DNA of 64,000 bases from Acidimicrobiaceae bacterium (GCA_003164095.1 PLRX01000141.1:1-64000), one strand, 5' to 3'. Counted from the first letter of the stretch, positions 30,427 to 39,155 are shown. Notes: generated from the sequence alone by a model not told the origin. A program made the numbers and translations.

Positions 30427-30768
30427 ATGCGGCCCTACGAAACCATGGTCATTTTCGACACCGGAGCCGACGAGGCTGCGGTCAACGGGGTCCTCGACCG
30501 GGCCCTGACCGCGCTGAAGGCCAAGGGGGGCAACCCCGGGCGCGTCGAGCGGTGGGGGCGACGGACCTTCGCCTACGAGGTGCAGCACAAGCGTGAGGGC
30601 TACTACGTCCTCATCGAGTTGAACGCCGAGCCCCCGGCCGTCGCCGACATGGAGCGGGTGTTCGTGCTGGCCGACGAGGTCCTGCGACACAAGGTCATCC
30701 GGCTGCCCGAGAAGGTCGCCGGGCGCCGCGCCGCCGCCGCAGCCGCGGCCGCCAACGGGGAGGGTTGA
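30427..30768 (+). CDS. rpsF: 30S ribosomal protein S6
   Basis: Ribosomal protein bS6 (113 aa), partner of S18 on the small-subunit platform. It shows MRPYETMVIFD at the start and RRTFAYEVQHKREGYYVLIEL in the centre, with KVIRLPE near the end; a short poly-alanine tail follows. The start has GGGAGG about 10 nt upstream. The stop lies 2 bp before the ssb ATG, so rpsF-ssb-rpsR-rplI is one unit. Confidence 0.95.
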   Translation: MRPYETMVIFDTGADEAAVNGVLDRALTALKAKGGNPGRVERWGRRTFAYEVQHKREGYYVLIELNAEPPAVADMERVFVLADEVLRHKVIRLPEKVAGRRAAAAAAAANGEG

Positions 30769-30770
30769 GC

Positions 30771-31247
30771 ATGGCCGGCAACGCAGTCACCCTCGTTGGC
30801 AACATCACCCGCGACCCCGAGCTCCGGTTCACCAACACCGGGCAGGCGACCGCCAGCTTCGGCCTGGCCGTGAACCGCCGCTGGCAGAACCGCCAGACCC
30901 AGGAGTGGGAGGAGGCGACCTCCTTCTTCGACGTGGTGTGCTGGCGCGAAATGGCCGAGAACGCGGCGGAGTCGCTCGCCCGTGGCTCGCGGGTCATCGT
31001 GACCGGCCGCCTCGAGCAGCGCAGTTGGGAGACCCCCGACGGCGACAAGCGCTCGAAGGTGGAGGTCGTGGCCGACGAGATCGGCCCGAGCATCCGCTGG
31101 GCGACCGCGCAGGTCACGAAGAACGAGCGCCGAGCGCCGGGTGACGGTCCATCCGGAGGCGGAGGCGGAGGCGGACGAGGCGGACAGTCGAGCGGGGGCG
31201 GCGCACCGGCCGACTCCGGGTACGGATATAGCGAGGAGCCCTTCTGA
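30771..31247 (+). CDS. ssb: Single-stranded DNA-binding protein
   Basis: SSB (158 aa), which coats single-stranded DNA and recruits replication and repair proteins. The OB-fold starts [20 protein letters not shown] and continues [31 protein letters not shown] Gly-rich linker leads to the C-terminal tip YSEEPF, equivalent to the DDDIPF partner-binding tip. A TTG at 30765 overlaps the rpsF stop, but the ATG at 30771 sits 6 nt after GGGAGGG and is preferred. The stop overlaps the rpsR start. Confidence 0.94.
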   Translation: MAGNAVTLVGNITRDPELRFTNTGQATASFGLAVNRRWQNRQTQEWEEATSFFDVVCWREMAENAAESLARGSRVIVTGRLEQRSWETPDGDKRSKVEVVADEIGPSIRWATAQVTKNERRAPGDGPSGGGGGGGRGGQSSGGGAPADSGYGYSEEPF

Positions 31248-31759
31248 TGGCCAGGAACAACGATCGTGGAGGTAGCACCGCGCGCCGCGCCCCCAAGGAC
31301 AACGGACGGCGCGTCAAGAAGAAGCCGTGTGCCCTGTGCAAGGACCGGGTGGAGTGGGTCGACTACAAGGATGTCGCCATGCTCCGCAAGTACATGAGCG
31401 ACCGGGGCAAGATCCGCGCCCGTCGGGTGTCGGGTAACTGCACCCAGCACCAGCGCGACGTGGCCATCGCCATCAAGACGGCCCGTGAGCTCGTCCTGCT
31501 TCCCTACACCCAGCGCACCACCACGGAACGCCCCGGCGGTCGTGGCGGCCGCGGCGGTCGCGACGGCGGGTTCGGTGGCGGTCGTCGTGGACGCGACGAG
31601 GAGCGCACGCTCGGTGAGGAGGGCGCATCGACCGCCATCCCCGACGGCACCCCGCCGGCCGCGCCCCAGGGTGAGGTCGAGGTCGTCGAGGTCGAGGTCG
31701 TCGAACTCGACTCGGGCGAGGAGATCGTCATCGTGGAAGAGGCGGGTGAGGAGTCATGA
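31247..31759 (+). CDS. rpsR: 30S ribosomal protein S18 with long C-terminal extension
   Basis: Ribosomal protein bS18: residues 1-90 match the family ([19 protein letters not shown], then [20 protein letters not shown]) and contain the zinc-type cysteines C28, C31 and C65. The protein runs on to 170 aa, about twice the normal length. The extra 80 residues comprise an RGG-like Gly/Arg stretch (about 95-117), a linker, and a strongly acidic Val/Glu-rich tail rich in VEVVE. The reading frame is intact and its stop overlaps the rplI ATG by 4 nt, so the tail is encoded in the operon. Its function is unknown. Confidence 0.93.
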   Translation: MARNNDRGGSTARRAPKDNGRRVKKKPCALCKDRVEWVDYKDVAMLRKYMSDRGKIRARRVSGNCTQHQRDVAIAIKTARELVLLPYTQRTTTERPGGRGGRGGRDGGFGGGRRGRDEERTLGEEGASTAIPDGTPPAAPQGEVEVVEVEVVELDSGEEIVIVEEAGEES

Positions 31760-32202
31760 AGGTCCTGCTCCGCACGGACGTGGACGGTGTCGGCAAGCGT
31801 GGCGACATCATCGACGTCGCCGGCGGGTTCGCCCGCAACCACCTGCTCCCGGCCGGAAAGGCCATCCTGGCCTCCGACGGTGTCGAGTCGCAGGCGGCCG
31901 CCATGCGCCGGTCGCGCGACCTGAAGGACGCCCGGGACCGCGAGGGCTCCGAGACGGTGGCCAAGACCCTGGTCGGCAACACGATCACTATCCCGGCCCG
32001 CGCCGCCAACGACCGGCTGTTCGGCTCGGTCGGTGCGGCGGACATCGTGCGCCACGTCGAGGAGCAGACCGGAGCGGTCATCGACCGCCACGACCTGGTG
32101 CTGGACGAGCCCATCAAGACGGTCGGTGAGCACAACGTGCGCGTCGAGCTGATCGGTGGCGTGGTGTTCGAGCTCACGGTCGACGTGGTCGCCGAGGCCT
32201 GA
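31756..32202 (+). CDS. rplI: 50S ribosomal protein L9
   Basis: Ribosomal protein bL9 (148 aa), the elongated protein projecting from the L1 stalk base. The N-terminal domain [32 protein letters not shown] is diagnostic; the connecting helix ([18 protein letters not shown]) and C-terminal domain ([27 protein letters not shown]) follow. It ends the rpsF-ssb-rpsR-rplI unit and is followed by a strong hairpin. Confidence 0.96.
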   Translation: MKVLLRTDVDGVGKRGDIIDVAGGFARNHLLPAGKAILASDGVESQAAAMRRSRDLKDARDREGSETVAKTLVGNTITIPARAANDRLFGSVGAADIVRHVEEQTGAVIDRHDLVLDEPIKTVGEHNVRVELIGGVVFELTVDVVAEA

Positions 32203-32240
32203 TCCCGGCGGCCCGACCGGGTCGACACGGAGTGCTGCTG

Positions 32241-32267
32241 CGTGCCCCGGCCCTCAGCCGGGGCACG
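32241..32267 (+). terminator. Hairpin terminator after rplI
   Basis: Perfect 11-bp inverted repeat CGTGCCCCGGC / GCCGGGGCACG with a 5-nt loop, 38 bp after the rplI stop and followed by a short TT. It probably ends the ribosomal-protein transcript before dnaB. Confidence 0.72.
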
Positions 32268-32311
32268 TTGGCGTCCTGGGGTCACCCACCGTGTGACACC
32301 CTCCCGGCACA

Positions 32312-32370
32312 CTGTCCACATGCACGGCGACGTCCCCAGGGCGACAAGGGTTATCCACGGTCGGTCCACA
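32312..32370 (+). promoter_or_regulatory. DnaA-box-like cluster upstream of dnaB
   Basis: Three box-like 9-mers in the 240-bp rplI-dnaB gap: CTGTCCACA (32312-32320), TTATCCACG (32351-32359) and CGGTCCACA (32362-32370). The first two are each one mismatch from actinobacterial or E. coli DnaA-box forms. They lie 73-131 bp upstream of the dnaB start, where DnaA could modulate its transcription. Confidence 0.45.
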
Positions 32371-32442
32371 GTGTGGCGCGGTGGTTTCCGCAGGAAGATG
32401 GCCTTACGTTCCACAGGCCTGATCGGCGAGGGTTGATCCACC

Positions 32443-33831
32443 ATGGTTCAAGCCTTCGACGACACCCGAATCCCGCGCCTCCTGACCCCCCGAACGGGGG
32501 GCGCCGGCACCACCGGACGGGTCCCGCCCCACAACCTGGAGGCCGAGGAGTCCGTCCTCGGTGCCATGCTGCTGTCCCGCGACGCCATCGCGTCGGCCAT
32601 GGAGACCTGCAAGGCCGAGGACTTCTACAAGGCGTCCCACGGGTACATCTTCGAAGCGATCACCTCGCTCTACGGGCGGGGCGAGCCCGCCGACTATGTG
32701 ACGGTCATCGAGGAGCTACGTCGGCGCGAGCTGCTCGAGTCCATCGGCGACACCTCGGTCCTCGTCTCCCTCCTGACCAACACGCCGTCGGCCAGCAACG
32801 CCGAGTACTACGCCAAGATCGTGGAGGAGCTGGCGCTGCTGCGTCGGCTGGTGGCCGTGGCGGGTGAGATCAGCGAGCTCGGCTACTCGGTTCCCGAGGA
32901 CGTGAGCGATGTCCTGGACCGCGCCGAAAGCCTGGTCTTCGACGTGGCGCAGCGTCGGGTGGTCGACACGATGACGCCACTCGAGGAGCTGCTCGGTGCC
33001 ACCCTCGATCATCTCGAGCAGCTCTTCAGCCGGAGCGAGTCGGTGACCGGGCTGGCGACGGGGTACACCGACCTGGACGAGCAGCTCGCGGGACTGCAGC
33101 CCTCCAACCTCGTGGTCGTCGGGGCCCGCCCGGCCATGGGGAAGACAGCGTTCGCCCTGGGGATGGTGGCCAATGCGGGTGTGAAGCTGAAGAAGCCCGT
33201 CCTCCTCTTCTCCCTCGAGATGAGCCACATGGAGCTCACCCAGCGCCTCCTGTCGTCCGAGGCCCGCGTCGACGCCGGGCGCATGCGTACCGGCAAGCTG
33301 CGCGAAGCCGACTGGCCGAAGATCGGCAACGCCATCAGCCGGATGAGCGAGGCGCCGATCTACATCGACGACAACCCGAACCTCACCGTCATGGACATCC
33401 GCGCCCGCGCCCGCCGCCTGAAGAGCCGGGAGGGCCTGAGCCTGGTGGTGATCGACTACCTCCAGCTCATGACGGGTCGGCACGGCTCCGAAAACCGCCA
33501 GGTCGAGGTGTCCGAGATCAGTCGCGGCCTGAAGATCCTGGCCCGCGAGCTCGAGGTGCCGGTCGTGGCGTTGTCACAGCTTTCGCGTTCCCTCGAGAGC
33601 CGGCCCGACAAGCGGCCGATGTTGGCCGACCTGCGGGAGTCGGGCTCGATCGAGCAGGACGCCGACGTCGTGCTCTTCCTCTATCGCGACGAGGTCTACA
33701 ACCCCGATGCCACCGAGACGCAGGGCACGGCCGAGGTGATCGTCGCCAAGCACCGCAACGGGCCGACGGGCACGACGCGCCTGGCTTTCATCGGGCACCA
33801 CGCACGGTTCGACAACATGGCGAGGGTGTAG
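32443..33831 (+). CDS. dnaB: Replicative DNA helicase DnaB
   Basis: Replicative helicase (462 aa), the hexameric ring that unwinds DNA at the fork. The N-terminal domain begins PPHNLEAEESVLGAMLL. The RecA-like motor has Walker A GARPAMGKTAFA near 226, LLFSLEMSHMELTQRLLSSEA, Walker B LVVIDYLQLM and the C-terminal QDADVVLFLYRDE. There is no intein, unlike dnaB in some mycobacteria. Its place after rplI is as in mycobacteria. It may receive help from the DUF721/DciA-like protein encoded near gyrB (inference). Confidence 0.96.
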   Translation: MVQAFDDTRIPRLLTPRTGGAGTTGRVPPHNLEAEESVLGAMLLSRDAIASAMETCKAEDFYKASHGYIFEAITSLYGRGEPADYVTVIEELRRRELLESIGDTSVLVSLLTNTPSASNAEYYAKIVEELALLRRLVAVAGEISELGYSVPEDVSDVLDRAESLVFDVAQRRVVDTMTPLEELLGATLDHLEQLFSRSESVTGLATGYTDLDEQLAGLQPSNLVVVGARPAMGKTAFALGMVANAGVKLKKPVLLFSLEMSHMELTQRLLSSEARVDAGRMRTGKLREADWPKIGNAISRMSEAPIYIDDNPNLTVMDIRARARRLKSREGLSLVVIDYLQLMTGRHGSENRQVEVSEISRGLKILARELEVPVVALSQLSRSLESRPDKRPMLADLRESGSIEQDADVVLFLYRDEVYNPDATETQGTAEVIVAKHRNGPTGTTRLAFIGHHARFDNMARV

Positions 33832-33978
33832 TCAGGGTCTGCATCGAGCCGGGTGCGGAGGTCGAGGGCGTCCGCCACGACGGCTGAGTAGCCTGAGGGC
33901 TAGCTGGCCTGGGTGGTCGGCGCGTCGTCGATAACCATGCGCCCGGCAGGCACGGTGCGCCGGACGGAGGTGTCCCAC

Positions 33979-34455
33979 ATGAGTGCCGGATCCGACCGCG
34001 TCGAAGTGGAGACCTCCGTCGTCGCCCCGGTCGACCGGTTGTGGGCCCTGGTGACCGACGTCGACCTACCGGCCCGGTTCTCCCGTGAGTTCCAGGCAGG
34101 AGAGTGGCTGGACGACCCGGGTGAGGGCGCCCGGTTCCGCGGCCACAACAAGATCGGCGACGTCGAGTGGTCGACGACGTGCACGGTGGTCGACTTCCGC
34201 CCGGGACGGGCGTTCACCTGGGCCGTGGAGTCGGTGGACGAACCGGTGGCCGTGTGGGGCTACACCCTCGACGACCGTGGTGACCGGGTGCTGCTCAGGA
34301 TGCACGCCACGATGGGACCCGCCCCGAGCCCGCCACGAGCCGCCGCCGCTGCCGACCCGGAGCACGCCGAGGAGATCATCGCCCGTCGGCTCCGCCACTG
34401 GACGAAGAACATGACGGCCACCGTCGAGGGGATCAAGGGGCTCGCCCAGGCGTGA
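33979..34455 (+). CDS. SRPBCC (START-like) domain protein
   Basis: 158-aa single-domain protein of the SRPBCC/polyketide-cyclase-like fold, which forms a hydrophobic pocket for lipids, polyketides or other ligands. The family start VEVETSVVAPVDRLWALVTDVDLPARFSREF is clear, with alternating strands and a long C-terminal helix. The ATG at 33979 is preceded by GGAGG; a GTG at 33913 is less likely. It is 147 bp after dnaB. Substrate and role cannot be inferred. Confidence 0.82.
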   Translation: MSAGSDRVEVETSVVAPVDRLWALVTDVDLPARFSREFQAGEWLDDPGEGARFRGHNKIGDVEWSTTCTVVDFRPGRAFTWAVESVDEPVAVWGYTLDDRGDRVLLRMHATMGPAPSPPRAAAAADPEHAEEIIARRLRHWTKNMTATVEGIKGLAQA

Positions 34456-34507
34456 CCGGCACCGCGATCGCCGAGCACCCGCGGCTCGACCTCCGTAGGC
34501 TCGGACC

Positions 34508-34789
34508 ATGGACGCCAACGGGGGACCCGGTTCCTGGCTGCCCGTCATCGACCACGGTCGGTGCGAGGCCAAACGCGACTGCATACGCGTCTGCCCCGTC
34601 GACGTCTTCGACGTGCGGCAGATCGACGAGGCCGACTTCGCGGCTCTCGGGGCACTCGGGAAATTGCGGAGCCGTGCCCACCGCCGTGTGACCTCCTACG
34701 CCGGCCGGGCCGCGGACTGCACCGGGTGCGGCGCGTGCGTGACGGCGTGTCCGGAGACCGCGATCGAGTTGGTGCCTCGAACCCTCTGA
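34508..34789 (+). CDS. Ferredoxin, two [4Fe-4S] motifs
   Basis: 93-aa ferredoxin-like electron carrier. The second cluster motif is standard (CTGCGACVTACP). The first is the variant RCEAKRDCIRVCPVDVF, with a C-x5-C-x3-CP pattern; a proline follows the last cysteine of each motif. Such ferredoxins serve redox enzymes, and the downstream FAD oxidoreductases could be partners (inference). It lies 52 bp after the SRPBCC gene. Confidence 0.88.
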   Translation: MDANGGPGSWLPVIDHGRCEAKRDCIRVCPVDVFDVRQIDEADFAALGALGKLRSRAHRRVTSYAGRAADCTGCGACVTACPETAIELVPRTL

Positions 34790-34851
34790 CCGTCGGGAGC
34801 CGGCCAGGTGTCCGCGAGGCTCGATTCGGTGGGGGGAGCATTCATAAGCAC

Positions 34852-34915
34852 GTTCCAGCCACCGGAACATGGGACGCCGGCCCGACCGTCGAACACTCCA
34901 TGCCGAGTCGAACAC
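34852..34915. promoter_or_regulatory. Repeats upstream of the glpK-like gene
   Basis: The 209-bp gap before the FGGY kinase contains an inverted repeat GTTCC-N7-GGAAC (34852-34868) and a direct repeat of GTCGAACAC (34888-34896 and 34907-34915, 19 nt apart). These are candidate operator half-sites for a regulator of the glp-like cassette, which has no adjacent regulator gene. Confidence 0.35.
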
Positions 34916-34998
34916 CGAGATCGGCCGTGCGCCGGTCCGGGTGGCTAGCGTTGCGGCGTGATGGTCGACATGGGTGGGGCGCACCGGGACTGCGCCGG

Positions 34999-36432
34999 GT
35001 GAACATCCTGGCCATCGACCAGGGGACCTCGGCCACCAAGGCCCTCGTGGTGGGCGAGGACGGCGCCGTGCTCAGCATCGCCGAGTGTCCTGTCCATCCC
35101 TCGGCCCCGGGCGACGGTGCCGTCGAGCAGGACCCTGCCGAGCTGCTCGCCTCGGTGATCGCCGCCGGTCGGGCCGCAATCTCCCAGGCGGGTGTCGTGG
35201 TCCACGGGATCGGGCTGGCCAACCAGGGCGAGACGGTGCTGGCGTGGGACCCGGACACGGGGCGACCACTGACGACCGCCATCTCCTGGCAGGACCGTCG
35301 TGCCGTCTCGGTGACGGATGGGATGGCTGACCAGGGTGACCGCCTGAGGGAGATCACCGGACTGCCCCTCGACCCGTACTTTTCGGCGCCCAAGCTGGCG
35401 TGGCTGCGTCGGCACCGGACGACCGACGGGGTGGTGACGACATCGGACACGTGGATGCTCCACGCCCTCACCGGAGCGTTCGTCACCGACGTGACCACGG
35501 CGTCGCGGTCGTTGGTCCTCGACCTCGACAGCCGCTCCTGGTCGGGTGAGGCGACGGACCTGTTCGGGTTGGCTGCCTCTGACCTGCCCGAGGTGATCGG
35601 GTGCGCCACGCCGGTCGGCACCACGGCGGCCTTCGGGCCGTCGCTCCCGGTGACGGGACTCGCCGTGGACCAGCAGGCGGCGCTCGTCGGCGAGGGATGC
35701 CTGACCCCCGGCCAGGCCAAGTGCACGTACGGCACGGGTGCGTTCCTTCTGGTCACGACCGGTGGTATCGCTCGACGCTCGGGCAACGGGCTGTCGGCCT
35801 CGGTTGCCTGGGAGGTGCCGGGCTCGGTCTCCTACTGCCTGGACGGTCAGAGCTACACGGCGGGGGCCGCGGTGTCGTGGCTGGTGGCCATGGGCCTGTT
35901 GCGCGACCTCGCCGACCTCGACGACGTGGCGACGTCCGTGCCCGATGCCGCCGGGGTGACCGTGGTGCCGGCCCTCGCCGGGCTGGGCGCCCCGTACTGG
36001 CGGCCGTCGGCGACCGGCACCCTCGAGGGCCTCGGACTCCACACCTCGCCCGCCCACGTGGTGCGGGCGACCCTCGAGGGGCTCGCCGCCCAGGTGGCCG
36101 TGCTCGCCGATGCCGCCGCGGACGACCTGGGCGGCCCCGTGCTCGAACTCCGGGTCGACGGCGGACTCACGCAGTCGGCGTTCCTGATGCAGTACCAGGC
36201 GGACCTGCTCCAGGTCCCGGTCGAGGTGTTCGCGTCACCCCATGCCACCGCCCTCGGGGTGGCGGTGCTGGCCCGGATGGGCCTGGACGGAGAGGTGGCC
36301 GCTCTCGAGGTTCCCCAGCCCACCGCGGCCGCGCGCTACGAGCCCCGCATGGGCGCCGACGAGGCCGCCGGACGACTCGACCGGTTCCGTGCGGCCGCGG
36401 ACCGCGCGATTGCCGCCTCGGGAGCGGGCTGA
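34999..36432 (+). CDS. FGGY-family carbohydrate kinase, glycerol-kinase-like
   Basis: 477-aa FGGY kinase that most resembles glycerol kinase, which phosphorylates glycerol to sn-glycerol 3-phosphate. It shows the N-terminal phosphate loop NILAIDQGTSATKALV, DRRA after TAISWQ, KCTYGTGAFLL, and the C-terminal ELRVDGGLTQSAFLMQYQADLL. The only good in-frame start is GTG at 34999, directly before the first strand. Linkage to GlpA/GlpB-like genes supports a polyol or glycerol role, but the sugar specificity is not certain. Confidence 0.85.
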   Translation: MNILAIDQGTSATKALVVGEDGAVLSIAECPVHPSAPGDGAVEQDPAELLASVIAAGRAAISQAGVVVHGIGLANQGETVLAWDPDTGRPLTTAISWQDRRAVSVTDGMADQGDRLREITGLPLDPYFSAPKLAWLRRHRTTDGVVTTSDTWMLHALTGAFVTDVTTASRSLVLDLDSRSWSGEATDLFGLAASDLPEVIGCATPVGTTAAFGPSLPVTGLAVDQQAALVGEGCLTPGQAKCTYGTGAFLLVTTGGIARRSGNGLSASVAWEVPGSVSYCLDGQSYTAGAAVSWLVAMGLLRDLADLDDVATSVPDAAGVTVVPALAGLGAPYWRPSATGTLEGLGLHTSPAHVVRATLEGLAAQVAVLADAAADDLGGPVLELRVDGGLTQSAFLMQYQADLLQVPVEVFASPHATALGVAVLARMGLDGEVAALEVPQPTAAARYEPRMGADEAAGRLDRFRAAADRAIAASGAG

Positions 36433-36435
36433 CCG

Positions 36436-37857
36436 TTGACGCGGACGGTCGTGGTCGAGGTGGATGTCGCCGTGGTCGGCGCCGGCGTGGTCGGCTGTGC
36501 CGTCGCCCGGCACCTTGCGATCGACGGTGCGTCCGTGGCGTTGCTCGACCGGGCGGCGGACGTCGGCGACGGGACCTCGAAGGCCAACACCGGTGTCCTC
36601 CACACGGGTTTCGACACGGAGCCCGGATCGCTCGAGTCGCGGCTGGTGGCTCGCGGCCACGGGCTCCTGACCGACTACGCGGCGGCCGCCGGGATCGCCG
36701 TCGAGCGGACGGGCGCCCTGCTGGTGGCCTGGGACGACGAGCAGGAGGCCGCGCTACCCGCTCTGCTGGCCAAGGCCGACGCGAACGGCTACGCCAGTGC
36801 CCGACTGCTGGACGCCGCCGAAGTCCGATCGTGCGAGCCCCACCTCGGACCGGGTGCCCGGTCCGGCCTGTCGGTGCCCGACGAGTGGGTCATCGACCCG
36901 TGGTCGGTCACCCTGGCCTTCGCCACCGAGGCCGTCGGTGCCGGGGCCCGCCTGTTGCTCGCGACGCCCGTCGAGAAGATCGTGTCCGGCGACGGAGGCC
37001 ACGAGCTCGAGCTGCCCGACTGTGTGGTCCGGGCGCAGTGGCTCGTGAACGCAGCCGGTCTGGGAGCCGATCGCATCGATGCCCTGCTCGGGCACCACGA
37101 CTTCACCGTGACACCCCGGCGCGGGCAGCTCCTCGTCTTCGACAAGCTGGCCCGCCGCCTGCTTTGCCGGATCCTCCTGCCGGTCCCCACCGCCCGGACC
37201 AAGGGGGTGCTCGTGTCCCCCACGACCTGGGGCAACGTCCTCCTGGGCCCGACGGCGGAGGACCTCGAGGACCGCACCGACACGGCGTCGACGACCGGGG
37301 GTATCGAAGGTCTGCTGCGGGCGGGTCGGCGCGTACTGCCCGCCCTCGTCGACGAGGAGGTGACCGCCGTCTACGCCGGACTGCGTTCAGCCACCGAACA
37401 CCGCGACTATCAGGTCCGGCTCGATGCCGGACAGCGTTATGTGTCGGTCGGCGGCATCCGCTCGACGGGCCTGACCTCGTCACTGGCGGTGGCGGAACAC
37501 GTCGCCGGCCTGCTGGACGGTGCCGGAGCCGGCTGGAGCGGTCCGGCGGTGTCGTCGGCGCCACCGGTCATGCCTCCGCTGGGCGAATCCCAGGTGCGTC
37601 CGCTCCAGGATCCCGACCGCATCGCCTCGGACCCGGCGTACGGCACGCCGCTCTGCCACTGCGAGCAGGTCAGTCGGGGGGAGGTGCGCGATGCGTGCCA
37701 CGGGGCGCTGGCGGCCGCCGACCTGGGTGGGGTCCGGCGGCGGACCCGGGCCATGAACGGGCGCTGCCAGGGCTTCTACTGCGGGGCCGAGGTCGTGGCC
37801 CTGGTCGCCGACGAGACGGGTAGTGACCCCGGTTCGTTGACACGGGTGCCGCGGTGA
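36436..37857 (+). CDS. GlpA-like FAD-dependent dehydrogenase with [2Fe-2S] domain
   Basis: 473-aa flavoprotein related to the GlpA subunit of anaerobic glycerol-3-phosphate dehydrogenase. The FAD fold begins VDVAVVGAGVVGCAVARHL; DGTSKANTGVLHTGFD is a typical DAO-family segment. The C-terminus is a BFD-like [2Fe-2S] domain with CHC at about 418-420 and CQGFYC near 449-454. It starts 3 bp after the kinase stop; the TTG at 36436 is assumed, with GTGs at 36451 and 36460 as alternatives. Its end overlaps the next gene by 4 nt. Confidence 0.84.
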   Translation: MTRTVVVEVDVAVVGAGVVGCAVARHLAIDGASVALLDRAADVGDGTSKANTGVLHTGFDTEPGSLESRLVARGHGLLTDYAAAAGIAVERTGALLVAWDDEQEAALPALLAKADANGYASARLLDAAEVRSCEPHLGPGARSGLSVPDEWVIDPWSVTLAFATEAVGAGARLLLATPVEKIVSGDGGHELELPDCVVRAQWLVNAAGLGADRIDALLGHHDFTVTPRRGQLLVFDKLARRLLCRILLPVPTARTKGVLVSPTTWGNVLLGPTAEDLEDRTDTASTTGGIEGLLRAGRRVLPALVDEEVTAVYAGLRSATEHRDYQVRLDAGQRYVSVGGIRSTGLTSSLAVAEHVAGLLDGAGAGWSGPAVSSAPPVMPPLGESQVRPLQDPDRIASDPAYGTPLCHCEQVSRGEVRDACHGALAAADLGGVRRRTRAMNGRCQGFYCGAEVVALVADETGSDPGSLTRVPR

Positions 37858-39083
37858 GCGATCCCGCCGTCCTGGTGGTCGGGTCCGGACCGGCGGGCCT
37901 GACCGCCGCTCGTGAACTGGCTGTCGCCGGGGTGCGGCCGGTCCTGGTCGTCGACCGCGAGGTCGAGGCCGGCGGGGTGCCCCGGCACTGCGACCACACG
38001 GGGTTCGGGCTCCAGGACCTGCGACGATCGCTGTCCGGGCCGGCCTATGCCCGCCACCTGGTGCGGCGGGCCGTCGGGGACGGCGTGGCGATCCGCCTGT
38101 CCACGACGGTCACCTGCGTGGGCGATGACGGTGCAGCCACCCTGGTCGGTCCGGGAGGGATCGAGGTGGTCCATCCGCGGGCCGTGCTGCTGGCCACCGG
38201 TGCCCGGGAGCGGCCCAGGTCCGCCCGTCTCGTGCCCGGCGACCGGCCGGCCGGAGTGTTCACCACGGGACAGCTCCAGCAGTGGGTGCTCCTGCGGCAG
38301 CTTCCCGTCGGCCGGCGGGCCGTGGTCGTCGGTGCCGAGCACGTCGCCTACTCGGCTGTGCTCACCCTCCGTCACGCCGGAGTCGCCACGGTGGCCATGG
38401 TCACGGAGCTGCCCCGACACCAGACGGTCGGAGCCTTCGCCCTGGCCACCCGGGTGGGGTTGCGGGTGCCACTGCGGACGTCGTCACGTGTGGCCGGGCT
38501 CCACGGGCACGGGAGGCTCGAGGCGGTCGACGTGGAGGATCTGCTGACCGGAGCGGTCGAGCGGGTGGCGGCCGACACTGTCGTATTCACGGGGGACTGG
38601 ATCCCGGACCACGAACTGGCTCGACGCTGCGGACTCACCGTCGAGCGGGCCACTCTCGGGCCCCGCACCGACCGCTGGGGGCGGACCTCCCGGCCCGGGC
38701 TGCTGGCCGTGGGCAATCTGGTCCACCCGGGGGAGACCGCCGGGCGTGCCGCGCTCGGTGGCCGCGACGCCGGCCGGTGGCTCGGAGCCGACCTGTCGTC
38801 CGGTGCGACGCAGGTGGCGGCACGCGGCCTGCCGGTCACGGTGGCTCGACCGTTGGCATCGGTCGTGCCGTCGGTCGCCGATCCGGGCGATCCGCCCCGG
38901 CGGCTCCTGCTGCGTACCGCCGAATTCACCGGCCGCCGATTGGTGGTGGCCCGTCAGGGAGGCCGCGAGCTCGGTCGGCACGGACTGCGTCACTCGGTGC
39001 CGAACCGGTCGCTCGGCGTACCCGGCGCGATCCTGCGCGGCGCCGACCCGGACGGCGGGACCGTCGAACTCTCGCTCGCGTGA
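37854..39083 (+). CDS. NAD(P)/FAD-dependent oxidoreductase (GlpB/HcnB-like)
   Basis: 409-aa flavoprotein with an N-terminal FAD-binding motif (VLVVGSGPAGLTAARELAVAG), a middle VLLATGAR element and a second nucleotide-binding region (GRRAVVVGAEHVAYSAV). Proteins of this type partner GlpA- or HcnC-like subunits. The last 80 residues or so may form an accessory domain. The GTG at 37854 overlaps the preceding stop as GTGA, so kinase, dehydrogenase and this subunit form one coupled cassette. The electron acceptor is unknown. Confidence 0.82.
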   Translation: MSDPAVLVVGSGPAGLTAARELAVAGVRPVLVVDREVEAGGVPRHCDHTGFGLQDLRRSLSGPAYARHLVRRAVGDGVAIRLSTTVTCVGDDGAATLVGPGGIEVVHPRAVLLATGARERPRSARLVPGDRPAGVFTTGQLQQWVLLRQLPVGRRAVVVGAEHVAYSAVLTLRHAGVATVAMVTELPRHQTVGAFALATRVGLRVPLRTSSRVAGLHGHGRLEAVDVEDLLTGAVERVAADTVVFTGDWIPDHELARRCGLTVERATLGPRTDRWGRTSRPGLLAVGNLVHPGETAGRAALGGRDAGRWLGADLSSGATQVAARGLPVTVARPLASVVPSVADPGDPPRRLLLRTAEFTGRRLVVARQGGRELGRHGLRHSVPNRSLGVPGAILRGADPDGGTVELSLA

Positions 39084-39155
39084 GCACCGTGTCGCCCCTG
39101 CCACGCCCACCACGGGCGCGGTACGGTGGGAGCACCTGACTCCCGGAGGGGGCAC

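Noticed and set aside
32443-33831. Intein in dnaB (and gyrA/gyrB)
   Set aside because: Motor motifs are contiguous, and lengths are normal; no Hint-domain blocks are seen.
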